In this document: one piece after another, positions 6,654 through 13,276 of the stretch
Position numbering within the stretch: position 1 is the stretch's first letter
Layout: every line of letters starts with the position of its first letter
From: an uncultured Lachnospiraceae bacterium
GTDB taxonomy: Bacteria; Bacillota; Clostridia; Lachnospirales; Lachnospiraceae
Length of the DNA stretch: 13,276 nucleotides
Direction of reading: 5' to 3'
Assembly: GCA_934351765.1 (NCBI GenBank)
Contig: CAKRJM010000038.1
Location: 1 to 13,276, forward strand
Notes under the pieces: model-generated
Seen by the model: the letters and a program-made list of their open reading frames with translations, nothing else
Database searches by the model: none
Told to the model about the DNA's origin: nothing
Made by a program: the position numbers and the translations under genes

Positions 6654-9310
6654 TGAGTAAACAGACCATGTCACCCATGATGCAGCATTACATGGAGACA
6701 AAAAAACAGTACCCGGACTGCATCTTATTTTACCGTCTGGGTGATTTTTATGAGATGTTTTTTGATGACGCCAAAACCGTGTCCAGAGAGCTGGAGCTTA
6801 CGTTGACCGGAAAGGAATGCGGCATGGCGGAGCGGGCGCCTATGTGCGGCGTGCCGTATCACGCACTGGACAGCTATTTAAGCCGTCTGGTACAGAAGGG
6901 CTATAAGGTCGCCATCGCCGAGCAGATGGAGGATCCGAAGCTTGCCAAGGGTCTTGTGAAGCGTGAGGTCACCAGAATCGTCACACCGGGAACGCTGTTG
7001 GACAGCCAGGCCCTGGATGAAACAAAAAATAATTATCTGATGAGTATTGTTTATCTGGCCAGGTCCTTTGGGATCGCCGTCACAGATGTGACCACCGGAG
7101 AATTTCTGGTGACGGAGGTGGATTCTACCAGGGCGCTGCTGGATGAGCTTTACAAGTACACGCCCTCGGAGATTATCTGCAACGAGGCTTTTTATATGTC
7201 CGGGGTTGATTTAGAGGAGTTAAAAAACCGTCTGAATTTTCTGATCACGCCGTTAGAGAACCATTACTTTGATGATGCGGTCTGCCGGGATACCCTGAAA
7301 CGCCATTTTCATGTGGGAACCCTGGCCGGACTGGGGCTGGAGGATTACCGGACAGGACTGGTGGCTGCGGGCGCTGCCATGAATTATCTGCTGGAGACCC
7401 AGAAAACCTCCCTGTCCCATATCACCAGGATCACGCCTTATCGTTCGGGAAAATATATGGTGCTTGATACCTCCACGAGACGGAACCTGGAGCTTCTGGA
7501 AACGCTGCGGGAAAAGCAGAAACGGGGCTCGCTTCTCTGGGTGCTGGATAAGACCAGGACCGCCATGGGCGCGAGACTGCTGCGGAGCTTTATCGAGCAG
7601 CCGCTGATCGAACGGGAGGAGATCCTGAAGCGGCAGGACGCCATTGAAGAGCTGAACGGCTCCTACATATCCAGAGAAGAGCTGATCGAGTATCTGAATC
7701 CGATCTATGATCTGGAGCGTCTCATCGGACGGATCTCCTATCAAAGTGCCAGCCCGAGAGACCTGATTGCTTTTAAAAATTCCCTTCAGATGCTTCCGCC
7801 TATCAAAACGCTTCTGGAGGAGTTCCATACACCGCTGCTTTCCGGGCTCCGGGAGGATCTGGATCCACTTTCCGATCTGGCAGATCTGATCGACCGGGCG
7901 ATTGTGGAAGAACCGCCTCTTGGGATCCGGGAGGGCGGGATCATAAGGGATGGCTACAATGAAGAAGCCGACCGGTTAAAGAAGGCAAAGACGGAGGGAA
8001 AGACCTGGCTCATGGAGCTGGAGGCAAGGGAACGGGAAAAGACCGGGATCAAGAATCTGCGGATCAAATACAATAAGGTCTTCGGCTATTATCTGGAGGT
8101 CACCAATTCCTTTTTATCCCAGGTGCCTGAAACCTATGTCCGGAAACAGACCCTGACCAATGCGGAACGGTTTACCACTGACGAATTAAAGAAGCTGGAA
8201 GAGATCATTTTAGGAGCGGAGGACAAGCTCTTTATCCTGGAATATGATCTGTTCTGCGAGGTACGCAGTACCATTTCCGCAGAGGTTTCGAGAATCCAGA
8301 AGACAGCCCGCTGCATTGCTTGGCTGGATGTACTGGCCTCGCTTTCGGTTGTGGCATCCAGAAACCAGTATGTGCGCCCGAAGATCAATGAAAAGGGAGT
8401 CATCGATATCAAGGAGGGGCGTCATCCGGTGGTAGAGCAGATGCTGCGGGACGATCTGTTCATTGCCAATGACACCTATCTGGATAACGGTAATCACCGG
8501 CTGTCCATTATTACCGGTCCCAACATGGCCGGTAAATCGACCTATATGCGCCAGACAGCCCTGATCTGCCTCATGGCACAGATGGGCAGCTTTGTCCCGG
8601 CGGCATCGGCCAACATCGGGATCAGCGACCGGATCTTTACAAGAGTCGGGGCATCTGATGACCTGGCCAGCGGCCAGAGTACCTTTATGGTGGAGATGAC
8701 GGAGGTTGCCAATATCCTGCGGAATGCCACAAAGGACAGTCTGCTGATCTTAGATGAGATCGGCCGCGGAACCAGTACCTTCGATGGTCTTTCCATTGCA
8801 TGGGCGGTGATCGAATATATTTCCAATCCGAAGATCCTGGGTGCCAAGACGCTGTTTGCCACCCATTATCATGAACTGACGGAACTGGAGGGCTCTTTAA
8901 AGGGAGTCAATAACTACTGTATCGCAGTCCGTGAGATGGGAGAGGACATTGTGTTTCTCCGGAAGATCGTCAGGGGCGGCGCCGACAAGAGCTACGGAAT
9001 CCAGGTGGCGAAGCTGGCCGGAGTGCCGGAGCCTGTGCTGGAGCGGGCCAGAGAGCTGGTAGAGGAGCTTTCCGAGGCCGATATTTCCGTCCGGGCAAGA
9101 CAGATCGCCGAGGCAGAACCGGCCGTGCCGAAAAAGAAGCCGGTGCCGAAGCTGGATGAGGTGGATTTAAAACAGATGAGCCTTTTTGATACGGTAAAGG
9201 ACGATGATATTTTAAAGGAGCTGGAATCTATGGAGCTTGCGTCCATGACGCCCATCGACGCTCTCAATACCTTATACCGGCTCCAGAACAGCTTAAAGAA
9301 CAGGTGGTAA
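6653..9310 (+). CDS. mutS: DNA mismatch repair protein MutS
   Basis: Mismatch-recognition ATPase: the dimer clamps DNA, detects mispairs and small loops, and recruits MutL. The 885-residue length is typical of MutS1. The mismatch-reading Phe32-x-Glu34 lies in GDFYEMF in the N-terminal domain, preceded by MMQHYMETK. Next come the connector and lever/clamp regions (about 130-570). The ATPase has Walker A GPNMAGKS (622-629), the ASDDLASGQSTFMVEM signature, Walker B with Asp701-Glu702 in LDEIGRGTSTFDG, and ATHYHEL. The C-terminal tail ends with a helical segment after QMSLF (841-845), a canonical beta-clamp-binding motif. ATG 6653 overlaps the upstream TGA by one base, suggesting translational coupling. 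Two bases separate its stop from mutL. No damage seen. Confidence 0.98.
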   Translation: MSKQTMSPMMQHYMETKKQYPDCILFYRLGDFYEMFFDDAKTVSRELELTLTGKECGMAERAPMCGVPYHALDSYLSRLVQKGYKVAIAEQMEDPKLAKGLVKREVTRIVTPGTLLDSQALDETKNNYLMSIVYLARSFGIAVTDVTTGEFLVTEVDSTRALLDELYKYTPSEIICNEAFYMSGVDLEELKNRLNFLITPLENHYFDDAVCRDTLKRHFHVGTLAGLGLEDYRTGLVAAGAAMNYLLETQKTSLSHITRITPYRSGKYMVLDTSTRRNLELLETLREKQKRGSLLWVLDKTRTAMGARLLRSFIEQPLIEREEILKRQDAIEELNGSYISREELIEYLNPIYDLERLIGRISYQSASPRDLIAFKNSLQMLPPIKTLLEEFHTPLLSGLREDLDPLSDLADLIDRAIVEEPPLGIREGGIIRDGYNEEADRLKKAKTEGKTWLMELEAREREKTGIKNLRIKYNKVFGYYLEVTNSFLSQVPETYVRKQTLTNAERFTTDELKKLEEIILGAEDKLFILEYDLFCEVRSTISAEVSRIQKTARCIAWLDVLASLSVVASRNQYVRPKINEKGVIDIKEGRHPVVEQMLRDDLFIANDTYLDNGNHRLSIITGPNMAGKSTYMRQTALICLMAQMGSFVPAASANIGISDRIFTRVGASDDLASGQSTFMVEMTEVANILRNATKDSLLILDEIGRGTSTFDGLSIAWAVIEYISNPKILGAKTLFATHYHELTELEGSLKGVNNYCIAVREMGEDIVFLRKIVRGGADKSYGIQVAKLAGVPEPVLERARELVEELSEADISVRARQIAEAEPAVPKKKPVPKLDEVDLKQMSLFDTVKDDDILKELESMELASMTPIDALNTLYRLQNSLKNRW
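9173..9187 (+). other. Beta-clamp-binding motif in the MutS tail
   Basis: Codons 841-845 of mutS encode QMSLF, matching the QxxLF consensus by which bacterial repair proteins bind the DNA polymerase sliding clamp. It sits in the flexible linker before the C-terminal helices, the usual place in MutS proteins. Confidence 0.75.
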
Positions 9311-9311
9311 T

Positions 9312-11321
9312 ATGCCGAATATCACAGTATTAAGTCAAGAGACCATCAACCAGATCGCAGCCGGGGAGGTCATCGACCGGCCTTCCTCGGTGGTGAAGGA
9401 ACTTCTGGAGAATGCCATTGATGCCGGAGCTACTGCCGTGACCATTGAGATCCGGGACGGCGGAACAACCATGATCCGCATTACCGACAATGGCTGCGGG
9501 ATCGAGAAGGAGCAGATTCCGACGGCTTTTCTCCGTCATTCCACCAGTAAGATCAAGACAGCCGCTGACCTTTTAACGGTCTCCTCCCTGGGCTTCCGCG
9601 GCGAGGCACTTTCCAGTATTGCGGCGGTGTCCCAGGTGGAACTGATCACAAAGACGGCCGGAGCATTGACCGGTGCACGGTATCAGATCCATGGCGGAAA
9701 AGAACTTTCGCTGGAGGAAATCGGCGCGCCGGAGGGCACGACCTTTCTGGTACGGAACCTGTTTTATAATACGCCGGCCAGAAAGAAGTTTTTAAAGTCG
9801 CCCCAGACCGAGGGCGCGTATATCAGCAGCCTGGTGGAGCGTATGGCCCTTTCCAGGCCGGATATTTCACTCCGCTTTATCCAGAACGGGCAGACGAAGC
9901 TTCATACCTCCGGAAACCACAACCTGAAGGATCTGATCTATATGATCTTCGGGCGGGAGATCACCGCCAACCTGCTGCCCATTGAGGCGGACGGGGATCA
10001 TATGACAATCCGGGGCTTTCTCGGAAAGCCGGTGATTTCCCGAGGAAACCGGACCTATGAAAACTATTTTATTAATGGGCGATACATTAAAAGCGGGCTT
10101 ATCAATAAGGCCATCGAGGACGGCTTCCATTCTTATATGATGCAGCACAAGTATCCCTTTGTGGTTCTGCATCTTATGGTGGAGCCGGAGTTTTTAGATG
10201 TCAATGTCCATCCCTCCAAGATGGAACTGCGGTTCCGTAATCAGGAAGAGATTTATGAGCGCCTGAGCCGGTCGATCCATGATACGCTGGCAGGAAAGGA
10301 GCTGATCCGCCGGGTAACGCTTTCGGAACCGGAGGCGGAACCGAAGCAGGCAAAAACAGACGCCGGGCCGGAGCCCTTTGAGGCACGCCGGGCCGCACGG
10401 GAGCAGAACCGTTCGTTCACGGGAGATGGAGGTTTCGGTTCACAGGGGAATCTGACCGGCCGTGCAGGCTTAAACGGCGGAACCGGGCTTTCCGGAACCG
10501 TTCGGCCGTCCGGGGACTCAAAGCTTCCCGGTTTTTCCTCGGCAATCCCGCCGGTGGAGCCTCCGGCATTTTTAAAAGAGACGGCGGAGTATTCGGCAAA
10601 ACAGAAGACAGACGGGCTCCTTCCGCAAAGGGAAGGTGCAAAGCAGCGGGTTCCTATGGATGATTCCGGCAGCCGGAAGCCGCAGCAGGAGCCTCCGCAC
10701 CAGATGGAGCTTTTTGAGGAGGCTCTGTTTACAAAGGAAGCCAGAAAAAGCTATCGGTTCATCGGCCAGGTGTTTGAAACCTACTGGCTGATCCAGTATG
10801 AGGATCAGTTCCTGATCATCGACCAGCATGCCGCCCATGAAAAGGTGCTCTACGAGCGGATGGTGCGGGACCTGCGGGAAAAGAAGATCTACGGGCAGCA
10901 GGTAAATCCTCCCATGCTTCTTTCGTTAAGTGCCCATGAGGAGGAAATTTTAAACACCTGCAGAATGCGGTTTGAAGCCCTTGGGTTTGAAATCGAGCAT
11001 TTCGGCGGAAAGGAATACGCCGTCCACACGATTCCGGCAAATCTTTACGGGATCACTCAGAAGGAGATCCTGCTGGAGCTTTTAGACAGCCTGTCGGGCG
11101 ATTACGGAAAGGAATCGGAGGAGCTGATTTTGGAAAAGCTGGCGTCCATGAGCTGCAAGGCGGCAGTGAAGGGCGGTGACCGGATCAGTACGGCGGAGGC
11201 AGAGGCGCTGATCGATGAGCTTTTAAACCTGGAGAATCCGTACGCCTGCCCTCACGGCCGTCCTACCATCATTTCCATGAGCCGGAAAGAACTGGAAAAG
11301 AAATTCAAGAGGATTGTATAG
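9312..11321 (+). CDS. mutL: DNA mismatch repair protein MutL, endonuclease type
   Basis: ATPase and latent nicking endonuclease that acts after MutS to mark the new strand; this type is used in bacteria without MutH. The 669-residue protein has an intact N-terminal GHKL ATPase: IAAGEVIDRPSSVVKELLENAIDAG with the catalytic Glu, ITDNGCGI, LRHSTSKI, GFRGEALSSI, and FYNTPARKKF. Residues about 335-475 are a long Gly/Pro/Gln-rich linker. The C-terminal nuclease carries the metal-site motif DQHAAHEKVLYE (504-515), SCKAAVK with Cys615, and CPHGRP (646-651). Two possible clamp contacts are visible: QMELF at 464-468 in the linker, and QQVNPP soon after the DQHA motif where B. subtilis MutL has its regulatory clamp motif. 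The start is ATG 9312, with AGGTGG overlapping the end of mutS. Confidence 0.97.
   Translation: MPNITVLSQETINQIAAGEVIDRPSSVVKELLENAIDAGATAVTIEIRDGGTTMIRITDNGCGIEKEQIPTAFLRHSTSKIKTAADLLTVSSLGFRGEALSSIAAVSQVELITKTAGALTGARYQIHGGKELSLEEIGAPEGTTFLVRNLFYNTPARKKFLKSPQTEGAYISSLVERMALSRPDISLRFIQNGQTKLHTSGNHNLKDLIYMIFGREITANLLPIEADGDHMTIRGFLGKPVISRGNRTYENYFINGRYIKSGLINKAIEDGFHSYMMQHKYPFVVLHLMVEPEFLDVNVHPSKMELRFRNQEEIYERLSRSIHDTLAGKELIRRVTLSEPEAEPKQAKTDAGPEPFEARRAAREQNRSFTGDGGFGSQGNLTGRAGLNGGTGLSGTVRPSGDSKLPGFSSAIPPVEPPAFLKETAEYSAKQKTDGLLPQREGAKQRVPMDDSGSRKPQQEPPHQMELFEEALFTKEARKSYRFIGQVFETYWLIQYEDQFLIIDQHAAHEKVLYERMVRDLREKKIYGQQVNPPMLLSLSAHEEEILNTCRMRFEALGFEIEHFGGKEYAVHTIPANLYGITQKEILLELLDSLSGDYGKESEELILEKLASMSCKAAVKGGDRISTAEAEALIDELLNLENPYACPHGRPTIISMSRKELEKKFKRIV
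10701..10715 (+). other. QxxLF clamp-type motif in the MutL linker
   Basis: Codons 464-468 encode QMELF, followed by acidic residues (EEAL), just before the C-terminal domain begins near YRFIGQVFETYW. The sequence matches the beta-clamp consensus as well as the MutS motif does. Its binding is inferred, not shown. Confidence 0.55.
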
Positions 11322-11324
11322 GAT

Positions 11325-12269
11325 ATGAAAAGACCATTACTCATATTGACAGGACCGACAGCGGCAGGAAAAACCGCCCTGTCCATCCAGGCGGCAAAAG
11401 CCTTTGACGGGGAGATCATAAGCGCTGATTCCATGCAGGTCTATAAGGGCATGGACATCGGTTCCGCCAAGATCAGGACGGAAGAAATGGACGGTGTCCC
11501 GCACCATCTGATCGATGTGCTGGAGCCGGAGGAGCCCTTTCATGTGGTAAAATTCCAGGAGCTTGCCAGGGCTGCCATGGAGGGGATTTATGAGCGGGGG
11601 CATCTGCCCATCATCACCGGCGGGACCGGCTTTTATATCCAGGCCCTGTTATATGACATTGATTTTACGGAGAATGACGCAGATCCGGCTTACCGGGAAA
11701 CACTGGAGCGACTGGCCATGGAACGGGGCGCGGCTTATCTACATGGATTATTAAAAGAGCGTGATCCGAAGGCTGCGCAGGAGATCCATGAAAACAATGT
11801 GAAGCGGGTGATCCGGGCCCTGGAGTTTTATGAAAAGACCGGAACGCCGATCTCAGTCCATAATGCGGCACAGCGGGAAAAGGAATCGCCCTACCGGTTT
11901 GCCTATGTGGTTCTGAACCGGAACCGGGAAGAGCTTTACCGGCGGATCGACCGGAGAGTAGATCAGATGATGGAAGCGGGGCTTCTGGAGGAAGTGGATA
12001 CGCTCCGGAAACGGGGCTATGACCGGTCATATGTCTCCATGCAGGGACTGGGCTATAAGGAGCTTCTTGCTTATCTGGACGGGGAATGTACCCTGGAGGA
12101 AGCAGTTTATATTTTAAAACGGGATACGAGACATTTTGCGAAACGCCAGCTTACCTGGTTCAAGCGGGAACGGGACACGGACTGGCTTTCACTGGATCAG
12201 AAAACAGACGAGGAAGCGCTGGCAGATCTGACAGAGATCCTTAAGCGGCGCGGCGTTATCAGTATATAG
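11325..12269 (+). CDS. miaA: tRNA dimethylallyltransferase
   Basis: Transfers a dimethylallyl group from DMAPP to N6 of adenosine 37 in tRNAs reading UNN codons, giving i6A37, the substrate of MiaB encoded upstream. The 314-residue length is typical. Visible motifs: P-loop-like GPTAAGKT (10-17), SADSMQVYKGMDIGSAK with general base Asp35 (33-49), GVPHHLID, ITGGTGFYIQAL, RVIRALEFYEKTG, QGLGYKELLAYL and DTRHFAKRQLTWFKR near the C-terminus. It starts 3 bases after the mutL stop; the site AAGAGGA (about 11308-11314) is a little distant but lies within the mutL end, consistent with coupled translation. In many bacteria hfq follows miaA; here no hfq is seen, and the next gene is the PLP enzyme. Confidence 0.97.
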   Translation: MKRPLLILTGPTAAGKTALSIQAAKAFDGEIISADSMQVYKGMDIGSAKIRTEEMDGVPHHLIDVLEPEEPFHVVKFQELARAAMEGIYERGHLPIITGGTGFYIQALLYDIDFTENDADPAYRETLERLAMERGAAYLHGLLKERDPKAAQEIHENNVKRVIRALEFYEKTGTPISVHNAAQREKESPYRFAYVVLNRNREELYRRIDRRVDQMMEAGLLEEVDTLRKRGYDRSYVSMQGLGYKELLAYLDGECTLEEAVYILKRDTRHFAKRQLTWFKRERDTDWLSLDQKTDEEALADLTEILKRRGVISI

Positions 12270-12285
12270 AAATCGAGGAAATGAA

Positions 12286-13276
12286 ATGGAAGCATTAAAG
12301 CAGTTTTATGAAACCATGGGAATCGACCGGCGGGTGCTGGAGCTGGGGGAAGAGGTGGAAGCATCCTTAAAGGAGCGGTTTGCGGCTCTTGATGAGACCG
12401 CCGAGTACAACCAGTTAAAGGTTTTGACGGCCATGCAGAAGAACCGGGTGGCAGAGGCTCATTTTTCCGGCTCCACCGGCTACGGTTATAATGATATGGG
12501 ACGGGAGACCCTGGAGCAGATCTATGCCGATGTATTCCATACGGAGGCCGGGCTGGTAAGGCCCCAGATCACCTGCGGGACCCATGCGCTTAACGTGGCA
12601 CTGGCAGCAAACTTACGTCCCGGCGATGAACTCCTCTCCCCGGTGGGAAAGCCGTATGATACTTTGGAGGAGGTCATCGGGATCCGCCCGTCCAAGGGTT
12701 CTTTGCGGGAATACGGGATTACATATGCCCAGGCGGATTTAAAGCCGGACGGCTCCTTTGATTTTGATGCGATCCGGGCAGCGATCAATGACCGGACGAA
12801 GCTGGCAACCATTCAGCGTTCCAAGGGCTATGCCACAAGGCCGACTCTTTCAGTGGAGCGGATCGGGGAGCTGATTGCCTTTATCAAATCCATCAAGCCG
12901 GACGTGATCTGCATGGTGGACAACTGCTACGGAGAGTTTACGGAAACCATTGAGCCGACTGATGTGGGGGCGGACCTCTGCGTGGGATCTCTGATCAAGA
13001 ATCCCGGCGGCGGACTGGCGCCCTGTGGCGGCTACATTGTGGGAAAAGAGGACTATGTGGAGCAGGCGGCATACCGGTTAAGCTCACCCGGCCTCGGAAA
13101 AGAGGTGGGAGCAAGCCTGGGACTCAATCAGACCCTGTACCAGGGCTTTTTCCTGGCACCGACGGTGACAGCAGGCGCCATCAAGGGGGCAATCTTTGCG
13201 GCGGCTTTATATGAAAAGCTTGGATATCCGGTGTTCCCGTCTTCCGGGGCATCGCGCCATGACATTATTCAGGCCA
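12286..13276 (+). CDS. Methionine gamma-lyase family protein (aluminium-resistance/YnbB-like), cut at window end
   Basis: The frame from ATG 12286 stays open to the window edge, giving 330 residues; the family is usually about 410-430, so roughly the last fifth is missing. It belongs to the PLP-dependent aminotransferase-fold family named Met_gamma_lyase or aluminium resistance, including B. subtilis YnbB. Visible features: EAHFSGSTGYGYNDMGRE near the N-terminus, CGTHALNVAL, SPVGKPYDTLEEVIG, IQRSKGYATRP, VDNCYGEFTE (cofactor Asp), and SLIKNPGGGLAP with Lys238 as the likely PLP-binding lysine. GAGGAA at 12275-12280 is 5 bases before the start; ATG 12281 in another frame stops after five codons. 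Real substrate is unclear: family names rest on distant similarity to cystathionine enzymes and an aluminium-tolerance phenotype. Confidence 0.9.
   Translation, partial: MEALKQFYETMGIDRRVLELGEEVEASLKERFAALDETAEYNQLKVLTAMQKNRVAEAHFSGSTGYGYNDMGRETLEQIYADVFHTEAGLVRPQITCGTHALNVALAANLRPGDELLSPVGKPYDTLEEVIGIRPSKGSLREYGITYAQADLKPDGSFDFDAIRAAINDRTKLATIQRSKGYATRPTLSVERIGELIAFIKSIKPDVICMVDNCYGEFTETIEPTDVGADLCVGSLIKNPGGGLAPCGGYIVGKEDYVEQAAYRLSSPGLGKEVGASLGLNQTLYQGFFLAPTVTAGAIKGAIFAAALYEKLGYPVFPSSGASRHDIIQA

Noticed and set aside
7253..7828. 191-codon open frame on the minus strand inside mutS
   Set aside because: It lies wholly opposite the conserved MutS coding sequence, resembles no family and has no ribosome binding site I can see; it is a mirror of the codon bias of mutS.
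1..13276. CRISPR array, insertion sequence, tRNA or rRNA
   Set aside because: No regularly spaced repeats, transposase motifs, terminal inverted repeats with target duplication, or tRNA/rRNA-like sequence were seen anywhere in the window.

Overview
The window reads as a stretch of housekeeping chromosome from a Gram-positive anaerobe of the Clostridia, most likely Lachnospiraceae. This is inferred from the protein families, the moderately GC-rich codon use, the strong AGGAGG-like ribosome binding sites and the gene set: an endonuclease-type MutL, MiaB and MiaA around mutSL, and a YnbB-type PLP enzyme after miaA (B. subtilis also has ynbB just beyond miaA-hfq). No genus can be fixed from the sequence alone.

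Every real gene lies on the + strand. Positions 1-241 hold no gene I recognise, only several GC-rich inverted repeats. A good sigma-A-type promoter (270-298) follows. Then come: proB without a PUA domain (342-1184); a patatin-like phospholipase split by one in-frame TGA (1199-2047); a small DUF896/YnzC protein (2133-2360); 5-formyltetrahydrofolate cyclo-ligase (2419-2970); proA (2983-4239); miaB (4275-5705); a membrane-anchored SH3b plus C39-like cysteine peptidase (5709-6653); mutS (6653-9310); mutL (9312-11321); miaA (11325-12269); and a methionine gamma-lyase/aluminium-resistance family gene cut by the window edge (12286-13276).

Gaps between genes run from a 1-base overlap to about 85 bases, and I found no convincing intrinsic terminator, so the whole block could be one long transcript or several overlapping ones. 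Three themes are interleaved. ProB and ProA catalyse the first two steps of proline synthesis but are separated by three unrelated genes. MiaA and MiaB act one after the other on adenosine 37 of tRNA. MutS and MutL are the mismatch-repair pair, and both carry visible beta-clamp-type motifs. 

I did not find a convincing new defence or mobile system. The points most worth a second look are the single stop codon dividing the patatin's Ser-Asp dyad, the extracytoplasmic peptidase wedged between miaB and mutS, the extra QxxLF motif in the MutL linker, and the unexplained structured region at the left end.
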